Origin: Pseudocoprococcus catus
GTDB lineage: Bacteria; Bacillota; Clostridia; Lachnospirales; Lachnospiraceae
Assembly: GCF_902381825.1 (NCBI RefSeq)
Contig: NZ_LR698973.1
Location: 18,758 to 82,757, forward strand
Direction: 5' to 3'
Length of the DNA stretch: 64,000 nt
In this document: one piece after another, positions 54,003-62,816 of the stretch
How the letters are laid out: every line of letters starts with the position of its first letter
How positions within the stretch are numbered: position 1 is the first letter of the stretch
Made by a program: the position numbers and the translations under genes
The notes under the pieces: generated by a model
Database searches by the model: none
The model's input: only the letters and a program-made list of their open reading frames with translations
Told to the model about the DNA's origin: nothing

Positions 54003-56084
54003 ATGCTGTATCGGATTACGGACGGCACGCTGGCCATTGGCGGTGAAAATCTCCTGGAGCATTTTGATTTTGAGATCAAGGGGCGGGAACGCATTGCCAT
54101 TACCGGTCCGAACGGTTCAGGCAAGACAACGTTTTTGCGGCTGATTGCCGGGGAGCTGTTTCTGGAAAGAGATGACCGCAGGCAGGGTGAGGGCATTTAT
54201 CTGGCAAGAAATGTGACTATTGGCATGCTGAGACAGCAGATCTTTGAGAATACTGCCCATACGGTGCAGGAAGAGATGATGGTGCTGTGCCCTTCCAGAG
54301 ATACCTGGGACCGGGAGCGCTTTGAATTCGAGCAGGAATATGACAGGATTTTTACTGGCTTTGGCTTTGCAAAAGAAGATAAAGAAAAACTTTTGTCGGA
54401 TTTTTCCGGAGGAGAACAGACAAAGATTGCTATGGTACGGCTGCTCCTGGAAAAACCGGATATCCTGTTGTTGGATGAGCCAACGAATCATCTGGACATG
54501 GAGAGTGTCCGGTGGCTGGAAAATTATCTGCAGAATTATTCGGGCGCGGTTGTCATGGTTTCCCATGACCGATATTTTATTGATGAAACGGCAGAAATTG
54601 TCTATGAGCTGACAGATAAGAAACTTGTACGCTATGTGGGCAATTATACCCAGTTTCGACAGCAGAAGCTGAAGAATCTGGCCATTTGGAAGAAGCAGTA
54701 CGAGCAGCAGCAGGCAGAATTGGAACGGCTGAATCAGCTGATCGAGCGTTTCAAGCACAAACCGAAAAAGGCAGCCTTTGCCCGTTCTAAGAAAAAATTG
54801 ATAGAGCGCATGGAGAAATTGCCGACTCCGCCGACACTGGCAGAACATATTTTTACCGGGGAACTGGTACCTGCGGTGAAGGGTGGCAAATGGGTAACTG
54901 AGGCAGAAGAATTGAAGATTGGTTACGACGGCAAGGCTATTGCAGAACTTTCATTGCGCATCCGACGGGGACAGAAGATCGGCATTATCGGGCCAAACGG
55001 TGCCGGCAAGACGACTTTTCTCAAGACAGTAGCGGGACTTCTGGCACCTGTCAAGGGTAAATGTCAGCTGGGATTTCATATAGAACCGGGATATTTCGAT
55101 CAGCAGTCGGCAGCATTGACATCTGACAAGAAAGTGCTGGAGCATTTTCATGACCTTTTTCCTGCCATGCCGGAGAAAGATGTCAGGAATGAACTGGCAG
55201 CATGGCTTTTTGAAGGGGCTGATGTGCAGAAAACGGTCAGCGACCTTTCCGGCGGTGAGAAAGCCCGGCTCGTACTGGCAGAAATCCTTGAAAAACGGCC
55301 GAACTTCCTGATGCTGGACGAGCCTACCAATCATATGGATATTCCGGCCAGAGAAACCCTGGAATCTGCTTTTAGAGTTTACAAAGGCACCATGCTCTTT
55401 ATTTCCCATGACCGTTATTTCATTGAACAGGTGGCGGATGCGCTGCTGATTTTTGAGAACGGTCAGGTATCCTATTACCCATTTGGATACAGGCATTATA
55501 TGGAACGGCTGGAGCGGATGAAACAATACCGGGCTGCCGATGTTTCAGAAGAAGACGCCGCCGTTGTCCTGGGACAGATGAGCGCCGAGGACCAGGCCCT
55601 CATTGCGGGCTTGAAAAATGTGCCGAAGGGCGCTACACTGCTTGGACATGAACTGTCCACAGACCAGGCCTTTCTCGACTGGCAGTTAAGATTGGCAGCA
55701 GAAGCTATGGCAGATGCGGCTGAGAAAGTGGAGAATTATTATCATTCGGTGAAGAAAACGAAGCAGGATGAGTGGGAAAAGTGGATAGAGCAGGTATGCG
55801 ATGATGAAGTTGGTTCATCGGATGTCAAAGAACTAACTTCTGTTGATGAAAATCTATATCCCGAAAGCGTCGGAAGTCAGGTAGATGATGTATTAGAACA
55901 ATGGTATAAGTCTTGTTTAGACTGGTACGATATCTGGGAAGAAATGCATCCTCAAGTGCTAGAACATAAAGAAGAATATCCAGATGCAGAATTGACGATG
56001 AAACTTCATGAAGCAGAAGAAGCTGTGAAGAATGAAAAGGCATGGCTTAGTCTGGATGAATTGAAAAATCAAGTAGAACAATAA
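54003..56084 (+). CDS. ABC-F family ATPase with long acidic C-terminal extension
   Basis: The 693-residue soluble twin-ABC protein has no membrane domain. First module: ITGPNGSGKTTFLRLIAG, DFSGGEQTKIAMVRLLLEKP and ILLLDEPTNHLDME. A basic interdomain linker (RFKHKPKKAAFARSKKKLIE) lies between the modules, where ABC-F proteins contact the ribosome P site. Second module: IIGPNGAGKTTFLKTVAG, DLSGGEKARLVLAEIL and LMLDEPTNHMDIPAR. After about residue 505 comes a roughly 190-residue extension, strongly acidic over the last 100 residues. Whether this is a translation factor or an antibiotic-resistance type cannot be told. The start follows GTGGAGA inside the end of the previous gene. Confidence 0.9.
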   Translation: MLYRITDGTLAIGGENLLEHFDFEIKGRERIAITGPNGSGKTTFLRLIAGELFLERDDRRQGEGIYLARNVTIGMLRQQIFENTAHTVQEEMMVLCPSRDTWDRERFEFEQEYDRIFTGFGFAKEDKEKLLSDFSGGEQTKIAMVRLLLEKPDILLLDEPTNHLDMESVRWLENYLQNYSGAVVMVSHDRYFIDETAEIVYELTDKKLVRYVGNYTQFRQQKLKNLAIWKKQYEQQQAELERLNQLIERFKHKPKKAAFARSKKKLIERMEKLPTPPTLAEHIFTGELVPAVKGGKWVTEAEELKIGYDGKAIAELSLRIRRGQKIGIIGPNGAGKTTFLKTVAGLLAPVKGKCQLGFHIEPGYFDQQSAALTSDKKVLEHFHDLFPAMPEKDVRNELAAWLFEGADVQKTVSDLSGGEKARLVLAEILEKRPNFLMLDEPTNHMDIPARETLESAFRVYKGTMLFISHDRYFIEQVADALLIFENGQVSYYPFGYRHYMERLERMKQYRAADVSEEDAAVVLGQMSAEDQALIAGLKNVPKGATLLGHELSTDQAFLDWQLRLAAEAMADAAEKVENYYHSVKKTKQDEWEKWIEQVCDDEVGSSDVKELTSVDENLYPESVGSQVDDVLEQWYKSCLDWYDIWEEMHPQVLEHKEEYPDAELTMKLHEAEEAVKNEKAWLSLDELKNQVEQ

Positions 56085-56181
56085 AATATAAGACATAAAA
56101 AACAGAGTTTGTTGTCAGGAATAATATTTACTTTTTGAATCATACTGATACCAAAGACACATTCTACGTGGAGGCTTATGT

Positions 56182-57213
56182 ATGATTCAAAAAATGGGCA
56201 ATAATTCAATGCTTTTTGAGAAGCCGCCGGTGATTCTGGCGGCTTCTTCTGTTGTAGGGGAGAAAGAGGGACAGGGACCTCTTGGACAGTATTTTGACCA
56301 TGTGGAGAAAGACCCGAAGTTTGGCATGGAGACATGGGAGCAGGCAGAGAGTACCATGCAGTTGATGGCGGCAGAGAAAGTGATTAAAAAGGCCGGTTTA
56401 TCCAAAGAACAACTGGATTTTCTTTTTGCCGGAGATCTGTTGGGGCAGCTGATTGCTACATCTTTTGGACTGATGGAGCTGGAACGGCCGGTTTTTGGTG
56501 TGTATGGGGCATGTTCCACCATTGGAGAATCCCTGCTTCTGGCTTCTATGGCCCTGTGCGGCGGTGCTGGCAATTATGCTTTGACAGTGACTTCGAGCCA
56601 TTTTGCCGGAGCCGAAAAGCAGTTTCGCTTTCCATTGCCCTATGGTAATCAGAGGCCGTTATCCGCCACCTGGACCGTTGTAGGTAGTGGAGCCGTGATC
56701 GTGGCGGCAGAAGATAAAAAAGGTAAAGCTATGGCGAAAATCACTGGCGGAACTCCCGGGCGCATCATTGATTTTGGTGTGAAGGATTCTATGAATATGG
56801 GGGCCTGCATGGCACCGGCGGCCTGTGATACCATTTGTCAGCATTTGAAGGATTTTAACAGGCAGCCCACAGATTATGATGCCATTATCACCGGAGATTT
56901 GGGGAAAGTGGGACATCAGATTCTTCTGAAACTGGTGGCTGAACATGGCTATGATATCAGTGACAGGCATTTGGACTGCGGTATGCTGATCTTTGATCCG
57001 GAGAGCCAGGATACCCATGCGGGAGGCAGCGGCTGCGGATGCAGTGCAGTAACACTGGCGGCCTATCTGCTGCCGAAAATAAATCGGGGAGAATGGCAGA
57101 GAATACTATTTGTACCCACAGGCGCATTGTTGTCAACGGTGAGCTTTAATGAAGGACAGAGTGTACCGGGAATTGCCCACGGGGTTGTGATTGAAAATAT
57201 TAAAAGAAACTGA
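56182..57213 (+). CDS. spoVAD: Stage V sporulation protein AD
   Basis: The 343-residue thiolase-fold protein is part of the spore inner-membrane channel that moves dipicolinic acid. Recognisable segments are PPVILAASSVVGEKEGQGPL, FAGDLLGQLIATSFGLMELE, YGACSTIGESLLLASMAL, TVTSSHFAGAEKQFRFPLPY and DTHAGGSGCGCSAVTLAAYL. GTGGAGG precedes the ATG. In most spore formers it is flanked by spoVAC and spoVAE; here it stands alone with its own terminator. It supports assignment to an endospore-forming lineage. Confidence 0.93.
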   Translation: MIQKMGNNSMLFEKPPVILAASSVVGEKEGQGPLGQYFDHVEKDPKFGMETWEQAESTMQLMAAEKVIKKAGLSKEQLDFLFAGDLLGQLIATSFGLMELERPVFGVYGACSTIGESLLLASMALCGGAGNYALTVTSSHFAGAEKQFRFPLPYGNQRPLSATWTVVGSGAVIVAAEDKKGKAMAKITGGTPGRIIDFGVKDSMNMGACMAPAACDTICQHLKDFNRQPTDYDAIITGDLGKVGHQILLKLVAEHGYDISDRHLDCGMLIFDPESQDTHAGGSGCGCSAVTLAAYLLPKINRGEWQRILFVPTGALLSTVSFNEGQSVPGIAHGVVIENIKRN

Positions 57214-57250
57214 TTGAGTGGAAAAATGTAAGCGAAATTCTTTTTAATTA

Positions 57251-57290
57251 AGGGTTGTAAAATTTTGTGTTGAATTTTACAGCTCTTTTT
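57251..57290 (+). terminator. Terminator of spoVAD
   Basis: A 14-bp stem (57251-57264 with 57273-57286, two G-U pairs) with an 8-base loop runs into T residues. Confidence 0.85.
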
Positions 57291-57465
57291 CTAAGCAAAA
57301 ATATTTATTTGTAAAACATGTCAGAACAGAGTGGACTTTTGATAATATATAAGTGTTCAGAGATAAGCATTGTGTGAGCCCCATATGAAGGATTTGAGCA
57401 GATGTTGTTTTTGAATGCATTCGATAAATATATGCATACTATGTACATTTTGAAGGGAGGTCGCC

Positions 57466-58017
57466 ATGGATATTACTGAGGACAATTATGTTGCCGGTCT
57501 GCAGGCGAAAAATGAAAAAGCACTTAAATTTTTTATTGAACACGACGGATGGATTGTAAAATCCATTGTACATAAAATGATGGCGAAATATCAGGATAAA
57601 CAGGAGGAGTGTATGAATGATATTTTCCTTGCTGTCTGGAGAAATGTGGACAGATATACCGGGGAAAAGGCATCTTTCCGCACATGGCTGACAGCCGTTG
57701 CAAAATATCAGGTGCTGAGTCATATACGGGATATCAAATATCATGATTATGTCAGTCTGGATGATGTGGAGCCTGTTGGGGATTCAGATGTCAAAAGCCG
57801 ATTGTTTGATGAAGAAGAAATGTTGGAATTCCAAAAGTTGCTGGAGATTCTGTCGGAGGAAGACAGGCAGATATTCACCGCGCTTTTCTGGCACGAAAAA
57901 AGCTATGAGGAAGTCGGGCAGGAGATGAATATGCCTGTGGACAGAGTCTACAGCAGAGTATCCCGTGGAAAAAAGAAATTGAAGAAAAATAACAGATGGT
58001 TAGGAGGGAGCATATGA
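57466..58017 (+). CDS. ECF-type RNA polymerase sigma factor
   Basis: The 183-residue sigma-70 family protein has only regions 2 and 4. Region 2 includes ECMNDIFLAVWRNVDRYTGE, ASFRTWLTAVAKYQVLSHIR and the DNA-melting side. Region 4 is the HTH in KSYEEVGQEMNMPVDRVYSR, then VSRGKKKLKK. The ATG follows GAAGGGAGG. Its stop overlaps the start of the membrane-anchored DUF4179 gene by 4 bases, the usual layout for an ECF sigma factor and its anti-sigma partner. Confidence 0.9.
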   Translation: MDITEDNYVAGLQAKNEKALKFFIEHDGWIVKSIVHKMMAKYQDKQEECMNDIFLAVWRNVDRYTGEKASFRTWLTAVAKYQVLSHIRDIKYHDYVSLDDVEPVGDSDVKSRLFDEEEMLEFQKLLEILSEEDRQIFTALFWHEKSYEEVGQEMNMPVDRVYSRVSRGKKKLKKNNRWLGGSI

Positions 58018-59387
58018 AGAATATTTATGATTTGCTGAATCAGGCGGAAGATAATGAGGATATCCTTTCTGAAAATGAACGGATGGAAATGACAGATATT
58101 GAAAAACGCAGAATTTATAACAGAATACTGCTGGATTCAGAAGAAGAGCAGGAAGAGCAATCATGTGATGAGCAGAAAAAGTATCAAGATAATGAGAAGG
58201 CGCAGCAAGTAGAAGGTGGACGGAATATAGAAAGCGAAGACCATAAAAATCGACAGGAACAGGCAAAAAAAGGTCGAAAGGCCAAAAAACTGCTGACAGC
58301 TGCGGCCTGCATGGCAGTGATTTGTGCCGTTGGCTTTACAGCGGGGGCAGCAGTAAAGGAATATCTGTATAAAAATACACAGTCCGATTACAGAGAGAAG
58401 CTGGACAGTACGGACTCTGAAGCAGCAGCGGACAATACAGCAGATAACGTAATAGTAGATACGGCGGACAATACAGCAGAAAATGCGATAGATGGTGTGG
58501 ATATTCGTATGACTGAGGTCAGAATGCAGGAGGATAGCCTGACATTTGACTGTACATTTACTTTTGACGGTGATATCAGTGAGATGCAGAAGGAAATGGA
58601 GCAGTGGGCCATAACAGAAGGAAGAAATGCCATAGGAGATCAGCTTTTTGACAATGCGGAAGTTTATGTGGACGGTATCAACGTATTAGATGATGATTTT
58701 AATTATGTTATTTCACAGACAGAGGCCTTTGTTATCGGACAAAATGTGTCATTTGAAGAAAATAAGATGCATATAGGATTTTTGATATATCAATTGACTG
58801 AAGGCGAAGACCACACCATTCAATTCTGTTTTAATGGTTTAAACATGAGTGATCATACTTTGGAGGGCAGTTGGAAATACACATATGAAGCAAAAGCGGA
58901 TGCGTATGAAGCAGAACTTGAATGGCAGGATATTTCTATTGAAGCCGAGAATCAAGAAGAAAAGATAACGTTGAATCGATATGCGTTGACACCGAACGGA
59001 CCGAAAATTGATGCAACGGTTGAGGAAAAGAAAGGCACTGACTCCATCTATGAAGAGGATGGTTACACTAAATTAGATTTTACGCGAATTGTGGCATGGG
59101 ATGATCTGGGAAATTATTATCTGATGTACGGTCGGTCAAAAGATTATAATATCGATGATTCAACGATTCCATATCATCAGAGGTTCACTATTTATGATGG
59201 CAGCAATGGTTCATTGGATGGACAGGAAAACCGGGATTACAAACTGGTGTGGGATGAAAATGCATCAACAGTGACATTTGCCATGGAGAAAAAGACAGAT
59301 AAATGGGATGCAGAAACGGGAAAATTTGTCGGTGCGGATTATGAATTTGTATCAGAACCGTATACGGTGGAGTTGGTGAAAAACTAG
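58014..59387 (+). CDS. Membrane-anchored DUF4179 protein, probable anti-sigma factor
   Basis: The 457-residue protein has a charged cytosolic N-terminus of about 87 residues, suited to bind the sigma factor. A single membrane helix follows at about 90-112 (KLLTAAACMAVICAVGFTAG). An Asp/Ala/Asn/Thr-rich spacer with DNTADN repeats and a large extracytoplasmic beta-rich region of DUF4179/DUF5643 style come next. The start overlaps the sigma gene (ATGA), preceded by AGGAGGGAG. Genes of this type usually restrain the partner sigma factor until an envelope signal is received. Signal and regulon are unknown here. Confidence 0.82.
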   Translation: MKNIYDLLNQAEDNEDILSENERMEMTDIEKRRIYNRILLDSEEEQEEQSCDEQKKYQDNEKAQQVEGGRNIESEDHKNRQEQAKKGRKAKKLLTAAACMAVICAVGFTAGAAVKEYLYKNTQSDYREKLDSTDSEAAADNTADNVIVDTADNTAENAIDGVDIRMTEVRMQEDSLTFDCTFTFDGDISEMQKEMEQWAITEGRNAIGDQLFDNAEVYVDGINVLDDDFNYVISQTEAFVIGQNVSFEENKMHIGFLIYQLTEGEDHTIQFCFNGLNMSDHTLEGSWKYTYEAKADAYEAELEWQDISIEAENQEEKITLNRYALTPNGPKIDATVEEKKGTDSIYEEDGYTKLDFTRIVAWDDLGNYYLMYGRSKDYNIDDSTIPYHQRFTIYDGSNGSLDGQENRDYKLVWDENASTVTFAMEKKTDKWDAETGKFVGADYEFVSEPYTVELVKN

Positions 59388-59443
59388 TGAGGTATAGAAC
59401 GGCTCAACAAGTGTCAAACTTTTATGGCATTCTAGTACAGAGA

Positions 59444-59486
59444 AAACCCGCTGTAAAACCTATATTGGAGGTTTTACAGCGGGTTT
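59444..59486. terminator. Terminator between the anti-sigma and marR genes
   Basis: A perfect 17-bp stem (59444-59460 with 59470-59486) with a 9-base loop and A and T runs at its ends could serve both convergent genes. Confidence 0.9.
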
Positions 59487-59505
59487 ATTATAATGACTGA
59501 AACTT

Positions 59506-59928
59506 CTAATCCTCTTCCAGTCCTGCCAGCAGTCTGAGATTCCTCTTCAGTATCTGCTGTTCTTCTTCCGGAATATCAGCGAGAATATCAGCGTTCGCAG
59601 TGTCGATGGTCTCAAGAACCGGTTCCTCGAGGGCTGCACCCTTCTCTGTCAGGACAACTTCTATGTAGCGGCGGTCTTCTGTACTGACCTGACGCTTTAA
59701 CAGATCCTTTTTCTCCATACGATCGAGAATACCTGAAATTGTTGAATTTTCAAGTTTCAACTCCGATGCAATTTCCTTCGGAGTGGTTTTGTCACCCTTC
59801 CACAGACAGTAGAGTACACCGTACTGAATCGGTGTAACATCAAATATTTCCAGGCGTTTGCTGACTTCCTGGAAGACTCTGTGCTGAGATGTGGTGAGCA
59901 GATAGTTAATACATTGATTTAATTCCAT
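59506..59928 (-). CDS. MarR-family regulator divergent from crotonase
   Basis: The 140-residue winged-helix protein has MarR features: TPIQYGVLYCLWKGDKTTPK, EIASELKLENSTISGILDRM (recognition helix) and EKKDLLKRQVSTEDRRYIEV (wing). AAAGGAG precedes the ATG. It faces the crotonase gene across 427 bases that contain two copies of TTTGTGACAA around the crt promoter. Control of crt, and possibly of the following permease, is inference. Confidence 0.92.
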   Translation of the reverse strand: MELNQCINYLLTTSQHRVFQEVSKRLEIFDVTPIQYGVLYCLWKGDKTTPKEIASELKLENSTISGILDRMEKKDLLKRQVSTEDRRYIEVVLTEKGAALEEPVLETIDTANADILADIPEEEQQILKRNLRLLAGLEED

Positions 59929-60088
59929 GTTGCTCCTTTTCTAAATATACAAATAGCTTTATAACAGTTCGATGCATTATGCCTGTCAAAATAGTTGGCA
60001 GACAAACTGTTTTTAGTTTAAATGGGTTTTGGCGGATTGTCAAGCAATTCCAGAGAAATTTATTCAATTATTATGTCTATAAGGTTTA

Positions 60089-60110
60089 AAACGCCAGAAT
60101 GGGGGCGTTT
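60089..60110. repeat. Short hairpin in the marR-crt gap
   Basis: AAACGCC (60089-60095) pairs with GGCGTTT (60104-60110) around an 8-base loop. The function is unknown. Between 59929 and 60216 nothing else is supported. Confidence 0.5.
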
Positions 60111-60216
60111 AAAAGTTGGTTTGCTGCAACAAAATTGATACCAAGTACTTCAATTGAAAGAAAAAAGCTCAATCATTTTCAAATTTTGGCAATTTACACA
60201 AAATTAGATTGTGATT

Positions 60217-60318
60217 TTTGTGACAAAATCATTCAAAAATGGATAGACAAAATGAAAAAGAGATATTATAATAAGCTCATACACAAACAGTTAGCGTACC
60301 AATAATTGTTTGTGACAA
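60217..60318 (+). promoter_or_regulatory. crt promoter flanked by two TTTGTGACAA motifs
   Basis: TAGACA (60244-60249), 17 bases and TATAAT (60267-60272) form the promoter. TTTGTGACAA is found at 60217-60226, upstream of the -35, and again at 60309-60318 in the leader. Each contains a near-perfect TTTGT-x-ACAA palindrome. They are candidate sites for the divergent MarR protein or a redox regulator. Confidence 0.55.
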
Positions 60319-60355
60319 TAATTAATTATGTATCATAAGTTTAGGAGGATGCTTT

Positions 60356-61132
60356 ATGAACAATTTATTAATGGAAGTTGAAAACGAGGTAGCAGTAGTA
60401 ACAATCAACAGACCAAAGTCACTGAATGCATTAAACAGTGAAACACTTGCAGAACTTGACCAGTGCTTTGGCGAAATTGCAGAACGCAAAGATATCAGAG
60501 TTGTTATTCTGACAGGTTCAGGCACAAAGGCTTTCGTTGCAGGTGCAGATATTTCCGAAATGGTGAATGCAACGCCGGCAGAAGGAAGAAAGATGGGTCT
60601 TCTTGCTAAAGAAGCTTTCTTAAAGCTTGAAACAATGCCTCAGGTTACAATCGCAGCAGTTAACGGATACGCTCTCGGCGGTGGCTGCGAGATTTCTATG
60701 GCATGCGACATTCGTGTAGCATCTGACAATGCTAAGTTTGGTCAGCCTGAAACAGGTCTTGGTATTCTTCCAGGTTTCGGCGGCACACAGCGTCTCCCAC
60801 GTCTTGTAGGCAAGGGTCGTGCAAAAGAACTGATCTTCACATGTGATCAGATCGATGCTCAGGAAGCTTACAGAATCGGTCTTGCTAACAAGGTTGTTCC
60901 TCAGGAAGAACTGCTTGATACATGTAAAGCAATGGCTAAGAAGATCATGTCCAAGGGCAGCTATGCTGTTTCTCTTGCTAAACAGGCAATCAACACAGGT
61001 ATGGATACAGATCTTGCAAGTGGTCTTACACTTGAAGCAAATCTGTTCGGTTTATCATTCTCAACAGATGATAAGAAGGAAGGTATGACAGCATTCCTTG
61101 AAAAACGTAAAGCAAACCTGACAGATTTCTAA
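60356..61132 (+). CDS. Crotonase-family enoyl-CoA hydratase
   Basis: The 258-residue hydratase matches bacterial 3-hydroxybutyryl-CoA dehydratase (Crt). The oxyanion hole is formed by FVAGADISEM and YALGGGCEISMACDIRVA. The two catalytic glutamates are in GGGCEISM and GQPETGLGILPGFGGTQRLP, and the C-terminal end LEKRKANLTDF is typical. AGGAGG precedes the ATG. It stands alone: thiolase, hbd, bcd and etf genes of butyrate synthesis are not nearby, so a role in butyrate formation or in degradation of a specific acyl-CoA is equally possible. Confidence 0.9.
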   Translation: MNNLLMEVENEVAVVTINRPKSLNALNSETLAELDQCFGEIAERKDIRVVILTGSGTKAFVAGADISEMVNATPAEGRKMGLLAKEAFLKLETMPQVTIAAVNGYALGGGCEISMACDIRVASDNAKFGQPETGLGILPGFGGTQRLPRLVGKGRAKELIFTCDQIDAQEAYRIGLANKVVPQEELLDTCKAMAKKIMSKGSYAVSLAKQAINTGMDTDLASGLTLEANLFGLSFSTDDKKEGMTAFLEKRKANLTDF

Positions 61133-61157
61133 TTGGATTGATCTGAGTTTAATTTAC

Positions 61158-61298
61158 GCGAGCAACGAGCCAAAGTCCGTGCTTGCACGAGACCTTGGCG
61201 ACTGCCGCGATAACTTGAGAAACTCGCGGAGCGTGTTTCTCATAGTTTAAGAGAAGGTTTGACATTTTCGGGGCGAAATGCGTGGGTCGTATTTCGCC
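61158..61298. repeat. Cluster of three hairpins (element D)
   Basis: Hairpin 1 (61170-61198) pairs CCAA/TTGG, GTC/GAC and CGTGC/GCACG, with flanking CGCG on both sides. Hairpin 2 (61212-61247) pairs AACTTGAGAAAC with GTTTCTCATAGTT and closes over CGC-GGA-GCG. Hairpin 3 (61272-61298) is an 11-bp stem with TGGGT loop. No T tract follows, so it is not a plain terminator. Confidence 0.7.
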
Positions 61299-61360
61299 TC
61301 ACTTAAAATTAAGAGAATTGTCTAATTTTTAACAGAATAGTGTTATTTTTAGGAGAGAGT

Positions 61361-62677
61361 ATGAACATTCACATTTTAGTATTAATTATTGCGATTGCCC
61401 TTTTCGGTGTACTGGCGTTCAAACAGATGAGTGCACTGATTCTGGCTCCGCTTGTTACCATTTTTGTTATTTTGTGTTCCGGTTTGCCGATTCTTGATAG
61501 TCTGAAAGGACTTTTCATGCCGGCAGCAACAGATTACATTACCAAATATTTCTTAACATTCTTTGTTGGTGCTCTTTTTGGTGCGGTTTATCAGTATACA
61601 GGTGCCGCAGAATCTATTGCAAGAGCCATCGCAGGACTTTGCCACGGCAAATTTGTTGCACCAATTATCATGTGTATCACAGGTATCCTTACTTTCGGTG
61701 GTGTCAGTGGTTTCGTTGTATTCTTCGTTATCTACCCAATCGCCCTGAACCTTTTCAAAGAAGGCAACCTGACAAGAAGATTGATTCCTGCTGCTATTTC
61801 AGCCGGATGCTGGACATGGTCCATGTCAGCGCCTGGTTCACCATCCATCCAGAACGTTATCGCTATGGATAGTCTTGGTACACCATCAACAGCAGCTTTT
61901 GTACCATCATTGCTTACAGCAATCGTTATGTTTGCGTTAATCTTTGTATGGTTGGAAGTCAGAGCAAGAAGCTTTACAAAGAAAGGTATTGTATTTGACG
62001 ATCCATCTTTGAAATATCAGTTGTCACCTGAAGAATTACCAAATCCTGACGAAGAAAAAGATCTTCCGAATGTGATTGTAGCAATTCTTCCAATTATTTT
62101 AATCCTTGTTTTATTCAACAATCCAATGCACCCATTCCCTGTTGAGACATCTGTATTTGCAGGTGTAGCACTGGCAACAATCCTGATGTTTAAGAGAATT
62201 AAGGGTGTTAATGCATGGATTGGCGTTTTCAACAAAGGTGCAGCAGATTCAGGTGTTGCTATCCTGAATACAGCTATCGTTGTTGGTTTCGGTGGTGTTG
62301 TACAGAATACTCAGGGCTTCAACGACCTGGTAACAGCACTGAAGAATATGTCCATGCAGCCACTTGTATTCGTTATGATTACAGTTGCTATCTGTGCCGG
62401 TGCCTGCGGTTCCGCTTCAGGTGGTATGGGTGTTGCATTCAACGCATTAAAAGATACATATATCCAGATGGGTGTATCCCTTCCTTATGTACATAGAATC
62501 GCAGCTATCGCAGCTGGTACTCTTGATACTCTGCCTCATCAGGGCGCTCAGATTACACTGCTTGGTATCTGTAAACTGACACATAAGGAAGCATACTGGG
62601 ATATCGCTGTTACACAGATCTTCATCCCATTCATCTGCTGTGGTGTATTCATTTTACTTGCACAGTTGGGCTTATAA
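61361..62677 (+). CDS. GntP-family permease 2
   Basis: The 438-residue polytopic permease is a close paralogue of the one at 46.0 kb: TFGGVSGFVVFFVIYPIALN, SMSAPGSPSIQNVIA and CGSASGGMGVAFNAL are shared. Large parts are nearly identical even in nucleotides. It differs in the middle loop (FDDPSLKYQLSPEELPNPDE), which may affect specificity or control. The ATG follows AGGAGAG. No sigma-54 promoter is visible here. It lies 228 bases after crt, separated by element D, and may or may not share its transcript. Confidence 0.9.
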   Translation: MNIHILVLIIAIALFGVLAFKQMSALILAPLVTIFVILCSGLPILDSLKGLFMPAATDYITKYFLTFFVGALFGAVYQYTGAAESIARAIAGLCHGKFVAPIIMCITGILTFGGVSGFVVFFVIYPIALNLFKEGNLTRRLIPAAISAGCWTWSMSAPGSPSIQNVIAMDSLGTPSTAAFVPSLLTAIVMFALIFVWLEVRARSFTKKGIVFDDPSLKYQLSPEELPNPDEEKDLPNVIVAILPIILILVLFNNPMHPFPVETSVFAGVALATILMFKRIKGVNAWIGVFNKGAADSGVAILNTAIVVGFGGVVQNTQGFNDLVTALKNMSMQPLVFVMITVAICAGACGSASGGMGVAFNALKDTYIQMGVSLPYVHRIAAIAAGTLDTLPHQGAQITLLGICKLTHKEAYWDIAVTQIFIPFICCGVFILLAQLGL

Positions 62678-62752
62678 GAAAGAAAATATTTTCAAGATGG
62701 CTTGGAATATATAATCTGAGACATTGCAAAAATCGAATAAAAGATAAGAAGT

Positions 62753-62795
62753 CTCCGGATTTTCACTTGAATGAAGTGAGGATCCGGAGTTTTTT
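62753..62795 (+). terminator. Terminator of GntP permease 2
   Basis: A 16-bp stem (62753-62768 with 62773-62789, two G-U pairs) with a GAAT loop is followed by six T residues. Confidence 0.88.
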
Positions 62796-62816
62796 ACGTG
62801 GGTGATGATTGCATTA

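Noticed and set aside
54117..54848. Long minus-strand open frame opposite the ABC-F gene
   Set aside because: It is antisense to clear Walker and signature motifs and lacks a ribosome-binding site.
60099..60305. Open frame of 68 codons ahead of crotonase
   Set aside because: It has no ribosome-binding site or recognisable motif and overlaps the crt promoter and the TTTGTGACAA site.
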